Source: DASYDU01 sp050248495 (GTDB lineage: Bacteria > Planctomycetota > Planctomycetia > Pirellulales > Lacipirellulaceae). Taken from it: a stretch of DNA of 64,000 nucleotides. Positions 32,107-39,833 of the stretch are shown piece by piece. The stretch is from assembly GCA_050248495.1 (NCBI GenBank), contig JBFWSG010000011.1, forward strand, positions 67,436-131,435, read 5' to 3'. Position 1 is the stretch's first letter; the number at the start of each line of letters is the position of its first letter. The position numbers and the translations under genes were made by a program. The notes under the pieces were generated by a model. The model worked only from the letters and a program-made list of their open reading frames with translations, had not been told where the DNA came from and searched no databases.

Positions 32107-34839
32107 ATGAATACTCTTCTCAAAACCAGTGTTTGTGCACTTGTGCTAGCCGCGGCGCTTGGTGCGTCTGCTCCGGTGGAGGCGGCCCAGGTGCGGGCGG
32201 ACATCTCGACTCGCGAGGCGTACGTCGACATGCCGGTCGTGCTCCGCGTGCAGATTGCCAACGCTACCGACTTCGATCCGCCGACGGTCCCCGAAATTCC
32301 TGGCGTCCGAGTCGAGGCCGTGGGCGAGCCCGGGCGGAGTACGCAGATCACCACGATCAACGGCAACACGACCACGCGGACCAGCATCACCTACAGCTTT
32401 TCGTTGACGCCGACCCGCGCCGGCACGTTCCAGATTCCGCCGATCGCCGTCCACGCCGATGGCCAGTCGCTCTCCACGCGGCCGTTCGAGTTTGTCGCCT
32501 CGAAGAGCGAGACGGGCGATCTCTTGTTCGTCGAGATCACCGGCAAAGAGAAGCAGATTTACGTCGGCCAGTCGCTGGAGCTGATGCTGCGGATCTGGGT
32601 CCGCCCGTACCGCGACCAGGAACACGCCATCACGCTCAGCGAAGGGGACATGTGGCAACTCGTTTCGCAGAAGACGAACTGGGGCCCGTTTGCCGACCGC
32701 ATCCAGCAACTCGCAGACTCGAACCAGCGTCCCGTCGGCACCGAAGTGCTCAAAAAGGACCGCGCCGGGACCAACCACAGCTACTATCTGTACGAAATCG
32801 ACGCCACGATCTATCCCAAGAAGCCCGGCCGGATCGACGCGAACGACGTCCAGGTCGTCGCGCTCTATCCGACGGCGATCGGTGAGTCACGCGATCCGTT
32901 CGAGAGCATGTTCCAAGACATGGGCGTGCCCGGCCGCAACAACATGTTCGGCGACGGCTTCAACCCGTTTGGGCGGCGGCTGGAAATCACGTCGGTGCGG
33001 CCGGTCGTCGCCGAAGCGAAGGTCGAGCCGATCGAGGTCTTGGAGATTCCGATCGCCGATCGCCCAGCCGATTATCGCGGCGCGGTGGGCAAGTATCAAA
33101 TCATTGCCAATGCCTCGCCGACGGACGTGAAGGCCGGCGACCCCATCAACCTGGTGCTGCAGATCACCGGCACGGGGCCCCTCGATCTCGTGCAGGCACC
33201 GCCGCTCGCCGAGTTGCCGGGGCTCACCAAGGATTTCAAAGTGTCGAACGAACCGCTGGCCGGATATGTCGATGGCGGCCGCAAACTCTTCGGCACCACG
33301 ATCCGACCGCGCAAAGAAGGGATCACCACAATTCCCGCGATTCCATTCACGTATTTCGATCCGGAAGTGGGCAAGTTCGTAACCGTCAATAGCCAGCCGA
33401 TCGAGATTAAGGTGGCCCCGGCCGAGATGCTCGCGCTCGACGACGTCGTGGGAAAACACGCCGGCACGTCGTCAGCGGCTGATCCGGCAGCAGCCGAATC
33501 AGCAGCGGCCGGGCCGGTGCTCACAAATCTCTCGGGCAATCAATTGTTGGACGAGCAGACGCCGCCAGCTGGAATTTCGCAAACGCTATTGATTGTATTG
33601 GCAGTACCGCCGATCGCGGTCGTCGGTCTCGTGGTCGCGCGCGGCGGCAGTGGCCTCGTCTGGTTTGCAGGTCGCTTCCGCTCGGCCCAGCGCCGATTTG
33701 CGACCGACGTCGATAAGGCGACTCGCGCGGCGGAAGTCGACTCCGCACTGCGACGACTGCTGGGCAAGCGGTTCGGCGTATCGACGTCGGACAATAACGC
33801 GCTCGTCGGAGCGCTGCGCACATCAGGCTACCGCAATGCCGCCGTCCGCTGCGAGCGGCTCCTACAACAATGCGAGTCGCTCGGCACCGCCGGGCTGGGC
33901 TCAGGTCCGTCGCTGGCCGAGCTCAAGCAGAGCGCGCTCGCGATCGCCGAAGAGCTGGCTTCGCAGCGTCCTGCCGCGAGCCGGGTCGTCCGCCGTCTGC
34001 GACCGACGGCCGCAGCAATTGCCCTGGTCTTGTGCTCGCTCGCGTCCGTCGAAGCCAACGCGGCCGACATCAAGACCGCGCCACTCACGCCCGCACAGCA
34101 GCAAACTCTCCTCGCTGAAGCAACCGCTCGCTACGACGCCGCACGCCAATCCGCCGGCACGGATTCGGCCGAGGCCAAAGAGGCGTTTGCCGATGCAGCA
34201 CAAAAATATCAGTTGGTGGTCGATTCCGGCGTCCACAATGCGGGATTGTACTTCAACCTCGGCAACGCCTATCTGGAGAGCGGCGCGACGGCGCGGGCAA
34301 TCGCCAACTACGAGCGAGCACTGCGGCTCGATCCGACGGACCGTGCCGCCCGCACGAATCTCGAGTTCGCCGAGGGTCGGCTCACGTCGAATGACATCAA
34401 ATCGGCCGTCGTCAACAATTCGCTCGCCGCCTGGGCCACGGTGGCGAACGGCTGGTTCAACCGTTTCGTCAGTCCGCGGACCGTGCTGGCCATCGCCGTG
34501 GCCGCCTGGCTCGCCTTCTGGATCGCACTGGGCTTGCGGCTCGCCGAGCTGCGGTTCGCCTGGAAATCGCTCGCCACGGCGGCACTAGCGGTCACAGCGA
34601 TCACGGCGACTTCGTACTTGCTCACGCTCAAATCGCTCGGCCAGTCGAGTGCGATCGTCGTCGCACCAAGCGCGGAACTGCGGACCGGCGACGGCGCGAA
34701 TTTTCCGGCAGCCAGCGCGACCAAACTCGCTGCAGGTGAACGCGTCGATTTCTTGCGCGAGCGCGGCCAGTGGGTTCAGATTCGCACCGCCGGCGGACAA
34801 TCCGGCTGGCTGCCGAGTGATGCGCTCGAAGTCCTCTAA
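32107..34839 (+). CDS. BatD-BatE fusion protein (TPR and SH3 domains)
   Basis: 910 residues. Residues 1-470 are BatD: signal peptide (ALVLAAALGASAPVEA), then tandem beta-sandwich domains (EAYVDMPVVLRVQIANATD; GKEKQIYVGQSLELMLRIWV). A membrane helix near 490-510 (TLLIVLAVPPIAVVGLVV) leads to a cytoplasmic DUF4381-like helical part and a second hydrophobic, signal-like stretch (AAIALVLCSLASVEANA). BatE follows: TPR (GLYFNLGNAYLESGATARAI), two membrane helices and an SH3 domain (AELRTGDGANFP, GQWVQIRTAGGQSGWLPSDA). The retained internal signal-like segment suggests a recent fusion of two genes. Confidence 0.85.
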   Translation: MNTLLKTSVCALVLAAALGASAPVEAAQVRADISTREAYVDMPVVLRVQIANATDFDPPTVPEIPGVRVEAVGEPGRSTQITTINGNTTTRTSITYSFSLTPTRAGTFQIPPIAVHADGQSLSTRPFEFVASKSETGDLLFVEITGKEKQIYVGQSLELMLRIWVRPYRDQEHAITLSEGDMWQLVSQKTNWGPFADRIQQLADSNQRPVGTEVLKKDRAGTNHSYYLYEIDATIYPKKPGRIDANDVQVVALYPTAIGESRDPFESMFQDMGVPGRNNMFGDGFNPFGRRLEITSVRPVVAEAKVEPIEVLEIPIADRPADYRGAVGKYQIIANASPTDVKAGDPINLVLQITGTGPLDLVQAPPLAELPGLTKDFKVSNEPLAGYVDGGRKLFGTTIRPRKEGITTIPAIPFTYFDPEVGKFVTVNSQPIEIKVAPAEMLALDDVVGKHAGTSSAADPAAAESAAAGPVLTNLSGNQLLDEQTPPAGISQTLLIVLAVPPIAVVGLVVARGGSGLVWFAGRFRSAQRRFATDVDKATRAAEVDSALRRLLGKRFGVSTSDNNALVGALRTSGYRNAAVRCERLLQQCESLGTAGLGSGPSLAELKQSALAIAEELASQRPAASRVVRRLRPTAAAIALVLCSLASVEANAADIKTAPLTPAQQQTLLAEATARYDAARQSAGTDSAEAKEAFADAAQKYQLVVDSGVHNAGLYFNLGNAYLESGATARAIANYERALRLDPTDRAARTNLEFAEGRLTSNDIKSAVVNNSLAAWATVANGWFNRFVSPRTVLAIAVAAWLAFWIALGLRLAELRFAWKSLATAALAVTAITATSYLLTLKSLGQSSAIVVAPSAELRTGDGANFPAASATKLAAGERVDFLRERGQWVQIRTAGGQSGWLPSDALEVL

Positions 34840-34877
34840 GACCATTCGCTGAAATGTCGGGTTCCGCTTCGGCCGGC

Positions 34878-34915
34878 TTGACTTCGCGCCCGGAATGTTG
34901 TATTATAATACAACA
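34878..34915 (+). promoter_or_regulatory. Promoter with 20-bp perfect palindromic operator
   Basis: TTGACT (34878-34883) and TATTAT (34901-34906) are 17 bases apart, a good sigma-70-type promoter for the toxin-antitoxin pair that starts at 34933. TGTTGTATTATAATACAACA (34896-34915) is a perfect 20-bp palindrome covering the -10 box. That is the expected place for autorepression by the XRE protein of the module. Confidence 0.7.
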
Positions 34916-34932
34916 CCCGTCGAGCGACGATC

Positions 34933-35199
34933 ATGCGTTTTGACGCCATCATCTGGGATCTGCACGACGATCCTGACGGGAACGTGCAGCATTGTGCCGA
35001 ACACGGGGTGACGCAAGAAGAGATCGAAGAGGTCTTTGAAAACGTCTGCGACGAAGATGTGAGCACATCCTCGGGACGGCCAGTGGTGTTCGGCGATACT
35101 CGTGCAGGCAGGCATCTGATGGTCGTGTACGACCGGATTGACGATGACACGGTGTATCCCGTCACTGCGTACGAAGTTCCACGGAGGCAGCGATCATGA
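34933..35199 (+). CDS. BrnT/DUF4258-like toxin candidate
   Basis: 88 residues. FDAIIWDLHDDPDGNVQHCAEHGVTQ (here in parts: IIWDLHDDPDGNVQH, CAEHGVTQEEIEEVF) matches the pattern of BrnT-type RNase toxins, where W-D, N-H and H-G-V-x-x-E-E are conserved. The C-terminal strand GRHLMVVYDRIDDDTVYPVTAYEV is also typical. It overlaps the following XRE gene by four bases (ATGA) and lies directly downstream of a palindromic promoter. Fold and operon context support a type II toxin-antitoxin pair; activity is not shown. Confidence 0.72.
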   Translation: MRFDAIIWDLHDDPDGNVQHCAEHGVTQEEIEEVFENVCDEDVSTSSGRPVVFGDTRAGRHLMVVYDRIDDDTVYPVTAYEVPRRQRS

Positions 35200-35540
35200 A
35201 ACGAATCACCCGCGATCGCCAATTGACAAGTGACGAAGCCGCCCAGTTGAAGGCGGTCCGGGGAAAGATCGACGCCGAGCTGCCAGAGTTGGTAGCGCGG
35301 CATCACGAACGGATGGCAAGCCTTGACCAACTGAACGAGCTTTTTGCCCAGCTGAAGGCGGCTCGCGAAGCCAAAGGTCTGAGCCTGGCCGACATGACGG
35401 AGCTGACAGGCATGGACCGGTCGGCGATCTCAAAGTTGGAGACTGGCGGTCGGCCCAACCCCACCGTCGAAACATTGCTGCGGTACGCCGAGGCCGTCGG
35501 CAAGCGAATTATGCTTTCGCTCTCGGACGCCAGCCCGTGA
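35196..35540 (+). CDS. XRE-family HTH antitoxin / autoregulator
   Basis: 114 residues. The C-terminal half is a Cro/C1-type helix-turn-helix (LKAAREAKGLSLADMTELTG, MDRSAISKLETGGRPNPTVE). The N-terminal helical half is the likely toxin-binding part. It is translationally coupled to the BrnT-like gene and probably binds the 20-bp palindrome at 34896-34915. It ends 36 bases before the convergent GH30 gene. Confidence 0.82.
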   Translation: MKRITRDRQLTSDEAAQLKAVRGKIDAELPELVARHHERMASLDQLNELFAQLKAAREAKGLSLADMTELTGMDRSAISKLETGGRPNPTVETLLRYAEAVGKRIMLSLSDASP

Positions 35541-35576
35541 GCAAGCAAATCTCCGGCGGTTCACCGCATCGTTGAG

Positions 35577-37841
35577 TCAGTGTCGAACGCTCTCCTTCAG
35601 CGACAAGGCACTCTGCGTTTCATGGCTCGGCACGCGGGCGTGCCAGCGCATCATGGTGAGCAGGCTGCCGATCGCCAGCGGCCAGCCCCCGGGTTCGGGC
35701 ACGCTCAACGATTGCGCGGCATCGGCGGCCATCGCACTCGCGAAATTGTCGCGCCAGATCGCATAGTCGGCGGCATTGACGGTGCCGTCGCCGTTGCCGT
35801 CCGCGGCGAGCTGCGTCGTTGAGCCGTAATTGTTCCGCCAGACAAGATAGTCCGCCTCGTCGACGACGCCGCTCAAGTCGTAATCCCCCGTGACAATGAC
35901 GGTGTTCGAGATTCCGAACGCCACGTTGTCGATGTGGACGGCGCCGCCTGCATTGCCGGGCTGAGTGAATTGCAGCACGAGGCGGGCCTCGACCGCGCCG
36001 GCAGGCGCCACGCCGACGAGCTGCCGCTGGAGCCACTCGTCGTTGGGCGACGTGCCGTCGGCCACCAGCAGCTTCTCTTCCCCTAGAAAGTTCGCCGAGC
36101 CGAACGCGGCGCCATGCTGGTTGTAGAACTCGATCTTCATCTCCGCCAGGTTGTTCGTGCCGGCGATGCTGTCGGCAGATCGGACAAACGCGCTGAGCGA
36201 CGCGGTGAGCGCATCGCCCGCTTCGACGGTGATCCCTTGGAAGACGCCAGAAGTGTTAGCGCTGCCATTGAACTGGCCGAAGAGTTTGAGCGACTTGTCG
36301 CCGGCCAACACGGCCTGATTCTGCACGGTGACGTTGCTCGTGGTGTTGCCGAAAGGCGTCCAGGCGTCGAGCGATCCGCCGCCGGCCTGGTAGCCACCGT
36401 CGTCGAAGCCGCCGTTATTGAAATCGGCCCCGGCATCGTCCCAGACAAACGTGGCCACCGACTTGCCGGGAACCTGGTAGCTGAAGTTTTTGCCGTTCTC
36501 GATGATCCGCGCCGTGGCCGTCGTCGAATTTGGATTCAGCGCAATCAGCACGCGCGAGCCGTCCGGATTCAGAAAACCCACCGTGTTGAGCGTGCTGTTC
36601 GTGGACGAATTGATGCGCACGGCCCCCGGCTGAACCGCCTTGGTCACCTGGCCGAGGACGTAGAACTCCTCATTGAACGTAACGGCGCCGGTCGCATTGT
36701 TAATCGTCACCACGCCGCGGCAATCGCTGCAGCCGTTGAGATGCGGGTCGTTGTTCTGATCCAGCGCCAGGTTCCACAAGAGCGCGTTCTTCCCCCAATT
36801 GCGCGTGTTGCCGATGATGATGTTTTGCAGATTCCAGACCAGGTTGTCGGCGAAATTCGTGGCCCAGTCGCCGCCGGTGATCTCCGTGAAATAGATGCCT
36901 TTGTCCGGGTGGGCGTCGTGCACCGTGGTCTGGGCGCTGACGTTACCGGCATACGCATGAAACGCCGAGCCCGCAATGTACTGGCGGGCCACGGGGTCGT
37001 TGAGCACCTCGATCGGATAGTCGGGCCGATCCCAGTTGTGATCGTAGGCCAGGATTTTGGTCGTGATCCCCTCGGTCGCCAGCAGCGGCCCGAGCTGATC
37101 CCGGATCAGGCTGATCTGCTGCGTGGGCGTCATCGACATCGTCGGATAGTTCGATGTGTGAAGCGGCTCGTTCTGGACCGAGAGGGTATCGATCGGCAGG
37201 CCGGCGTCTTCATAGGCCTGGATGAACTTGCTGAGGTACAGTGCATACGCGCCCTCCCATTGCGGCGCGAGCGAGCCGCCGGAAAGCGAATTGTTGGTCT
37301 TCATCCAGGCTGGGGCGCTCCACGGCGAGGCCATCAATTTCACATCGGAATTCAGCGCGCGAGCCTGCTGCAGCTGCGGAATGACATACGCTTCGTCGTG
37401 GGCGATCGAGAAATGCTGCTGCGTCGGATCGCTGCCGCCGGGCGGATTGTCATTGTAGGTGTAAAAATTGCTGGCCGTGAAATCGGAAGCTCCAATCGGC
37501 ACGCGGAGGTAGTTGATACCGATGCCGCCCGTCGGCGAGAAGAGCTGCCGCATCAATTTGTCGCGCTGCGGCTGCGAGAGCTTGTTCTGGATCAGCCAGG
37601 CCGCCGAATCGGTGAGTGCAGCGCCAAAGCCGTCGATCGTTTGAAACGTCGCCCCGGGCGCGACGGAAATCGGCGTGCCGCCCGAGCCAGTGCCGGGCTG
37701 AAACAAAACGTCCGTCTGCTGCTGCAACAATTGGCTCTTGTTGCCATTGGTGACCCAAACGTTCACGGCAAGGGCCAATTGCGGCGGCGCGAGCAGAGCT
37801 GCGCACGCGATCAAGGTTATTTGAAGCTTTCGTCCCGTCAT
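35577..37841 (-). CDS. Secreted GH30 glycosidase with dockerin repeats and PEP-CTERM signal
   Basis: 754 residues. After a signal peptide (ITLIACAALLAPPQLALA), residues 30-510 form a family 30 hydrolase (glucosylceramidase/beta-1,6-glucanase-like): IDGFGAALTDSAAWL, acid/base Glu in LSVQNEPLHTSNYP near 224, nucleophile Glu in IYFTEITGGDW near 318. A carbohydrate-binding-like beta sandwich follows (GGFDDGGYQAGGGSLDAW). Then come dockerin-type repeats (DYDLSGVVDEADYLVWRN, DGNGDGTVNAADYAIWRD) and a PEP-CTERM-like tail (VPEPGGWPLAIGSLLTMM). Start ATG 37841 overlaps the stop of the upstream gene (ATGA), so translation is coupled. Confidence 0.9.
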   Translation of the reverse strand: MTGRKLQITLIACAALLAPPQLALAVNVWVTNGNKSQLLQQQTDVLFQPGTGSGGTPISVAPGATFQTIDGFGAALTDSAAWLIQNKLSQPQRDKLMRQLFSPTGGIGINYLRVPIGASDFTASNFYTYNDNPPGGSDPTQQHFSIAHDEAYVIPQLQQARALNSDVKLMASPWSAPAWMKTNNSLSGGSLAPQWEGAYALYLSKFIQAYEDAGLPIDTLSVQNEPLHTSNYPTMSMTPTQQISLIRDQLGPLLATEGITTKILAYDHNWDRPDYPIEVLNDPVARQYIAGSAFHAYAGNVSAQTTVHDAHPDKGIYFTEITGGDWATNFADNLVWNLQNIIIGNTRNWGKNALLWNLALDQNNDPHLNGCSDCRGVVTINNATGAVTFNEEFYVLGQVTKAVQPGAVRINSSTNSTLNTVGFLNPDGSRVLIALNPNSTTATARIIENGKNFSYQVPGKSVATFVWDDAGADFNNGGFDDGGYQAGGGSLDAWTPFGNTTSNVTVQNQAVLAGDKSLKLFGQFNGSANTSGVFQGITVEAGDALTASLSAFVRSADSIAGTNNLAEMKIEFYNQHGAAFGSANFLGEEKLLVADGTSPNDEWLQRQLVGVAPAGAVEARLVLQFTQPGNAGGAVHIDNVAFGISNTVIVTGDYDLSGVVDEADYLVWRNNYGSTTQLAADGNGDGTVNAADYAIWRDNFASAMAADAAQSLSVPEPGGWPLAIGSLLTMMRWHARVPSHETQSALSLKESVRH

Positions 37842-39820
37842 GCCACTTCTCCTGTCGATCCGACTCTCCGCTTGCGCCTGTTCCGTTCGCGTGCTCCCAC
37901 GATTGCGAGTCCCGCCGCCAAACCAATGCACCCGGCCGGTTCCGGCACGCTCGCCGTCGCCTGATTGGCTCCGCCCCCCACGGCATACGACAACCCAAAA
38001 TTCGCCTTCCAATACCAGTAGTCGAGCTGGTCGACCACGCCATCGGGCAGTCCCTGCGGGCCAGCCACGTCGGCGGCCAAATCGTCGCCCGTCATCCCTT
38101 CCGAGTTGCGCCACATCGTATAGTCGGCGGCGTCCACATATCCATCGCCATTGAAATCCCCGAGCAAACGCTCGCGCGCCGAGAGTGTTGAATCCACCGG
38201 CACATCCACGTACCGCTGCTCGATGCCGCTGGCGGGCCACTCGATCTCGACCAGATCAACCGTGCCCGTAAAATCTCCCAGTCCGAAATGGGCCGTCATC
38301 TCGCTCTGGCTCAAGTAGCTGTCCCCGCTGCGAATTTCCCAAACCTGGAACGACTGCGGCTGGTCCATATCGGGCGTGACCTTGATAAACGCGCCGATGC
38401 CGTCGCGATTCGAGATCGTGCCTTCCGCTTCGACGCGGAGCCAATGATTTTGGTTCCCACCGTCGTTGCGATAAACAATCGGCGCCGCCGCGTAGTTGGC
38501 GATCACCACGTCCAAATCGCCGTCGTTGTCGAAATCGACGTCGAGCAGCCCGCGGCCCTGTCCGGTATCGGTGATACCCGAGGCGACCGACACGTCGGTG
38601 AACGTGCCATTAAGATTGTTCCGCCAGAGCGTCGTGCGATCGCCTGAGTACCCGGTGACGAAGCCGTCGGTGGCCACGAGGTCGACGTCCGCGTCGTTGT
38701 CGTAATCGAAGAACGTGGTCCCCCAGCCCCACGACAATCCCGGGCCCGTCGCGCGGACACCGGCGGCCGTCGTCACGTCGGTGAAAGTGCGGTTGCCGTT
38801 GTTGCGGAAGAGCCGGTTGCCCGGGTTCGCGCCGAGAAACGTCGTGTCGTAGATCGCCGTGACGAACCAGTCGAGGTCGCCGTCGCGGTCATAATCGCCG
38901 AGCGTTGATCCCATACCCGATTTGTCGGTGCCCACGCCAGCCGGCACGGTGCCGTCGGTGAACGTGCCGTCACCGTTATTCCAGAACAACTGGCTGGTCC
39001 GCGAGTCGGCGGAGATCACGATGTCGAGCCGCCCGTCGCGATCGAGGTCGCTGAACTGCGGTTGGAAGCGATAGGCGTTGGGCGGATCGGTCACCGCCAG
39101 CGCCGCGCGATACACGTCAAGCCCCGCGGCATGCGTCACATCTTCGAAGTGCCCCGGGTTTGCCGCGCCTAGATTCCGCAGCAGCCGCGAACCATTCGAC
39201 GCCGTCGGCCGGCTGTGATCCGAAGTCAACATGTCGAGGTACCCGTCCCCGTCGTAATCGCCAAACGCCACGCCCATTCCTTGCCGATTGAGCGAGCCGG
39301 GCGGAGAGGTGACGTCGGCGCCGCGGGCCAAGGCCTCTTCAGTGAAATGGCCGGCACCATCGTTGATGTAGAGATAGTGCCGCGGCGCTTGGCTCCCCAT
39401 CGCGTACAGATCGAGATCGCCGTCGTTGTCGATGTCGCCAAATGCGACGCCATTGATCGACTGCGCGTCGACGAACCCCGCGTCAGCCGAAACGTCTGCA
39501 AATGTGCCGCCCATATTGCGGTACAGGACGCCCGGCGCATCCATGCGGCTGAAAAACAGGTCGACCTGCCCGTCGCCGTCGAAGTCGCCGGCCGCCACGC
39601 CGGCCGTCATCGCCTGCGTGCCGTTCGAGCCGGTATGAATGTGATTGATCCCCACGGCGGAAGTCACATTGGTGAACACCGGCACGGCGGCACAATCATT
39701 GGCAGATGAAACGAACACAACGAGAGCCGTCGCACAAAATGCTGCGCGACGCGTGAATCGCAAGCTGCAGCGGATGCCTGCGCTTCGCTTCGATCGCCGC
39801 TGCTGAGTCCTGGAAATCAC
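37838..39820 (-). CDS. Secreted FG-GAP/VCBS repeat protein with ASPIC/UnbV domain and PEP-CTERM signal
   Basis: About 660 residues. The body is a seven-bladed beta-propeller-like array of FG-GAP/VCBS repeats (AAGDFDGDGQVDLFFSRMD, AFGDIDNDGDLDLYAMG, TLGDYDRDGDLDWFV), each with a calcium-binding DxDxDG loop. An ASPIC/UnbV domain (NHWLRVEAEGTISNRDGIGA, FGLGDFTGTVDLVEIEWP), a dockerin-like segment (GDFNGDGYVDAADYTMWRN) and a PEP-CTERM tail (VPEPAGCIGLAAGLAIVG) follow. GTG 39820 is used because it falls just after the upstream gene and gives a usable signal peptide; in-frame ATG 39925 lies inside that gene. Likely role: cell-surface adhesion or protein binding. Confidence 0.82.
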   Translation of the reverse strand: MISRTQQRRSKRSAGIRCSLRFTRRAAFCATALVVFVSSANDCAAVPVFTNVTSAVGINHIHTGSNGTQAMTAGVAAGDFDGDGQVDLFFSRMDAPGVLYRNMGGTFADVSADAGFVDAQSINGVAFGDIDNDGDLDLYAMGSQAPRHYLYINDGAGHFTEEALARGADVTSPPGSLNRQGMGVAFGDYDGDGYLDMLTSDHSRPTASNGSRLLRNLGAANPGHFEDVTHAAGLDVYRAALAVTDPPNAYRFQPQFSDLDRDGRLDIVISADSRTSQLFWNNGDGTFTDGTVPAGVGTDKSGMGSTLGDYDRDGDLDWFVTAIYDTTFLGANPGNRLFRNNGNRTFTDVTTAAGVRATGPGLSWGWGTTFFDYDNDADVDLVATDGFVTGYSGDRTTLWRNNLNGTFTDVSVASGITDTGQGRGLLDVDFDNDGDLDVVIANYAAAPIVYRNDGGNQNHWLRVEAEGTISNRDGIGAFIKVTPDMDQPQSFQVWEIRSGDSYLSQSEMTAHFGLGDFTGTVDLVEIEWPASGIEQRYVDVPVDSTLSARERLLGDFNGDGYVDAADYTMWRNSEGMTGDDLAADVAGPQGLPDGVVDQLDYWYWKANFGLSYAVGGGANQATASVPEPAGCIGLAAGLAIVGARERNRRKRRVGSTGEVA

Positions 39821-39833
39821 CGCGCCGCGCCTT

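Noticed and set aside
36114..37964. Long plus-strand open frame opposite the GH30 gene
   Set aside because: Antisense to a complete GH30 domain with catalytic Glu residues.
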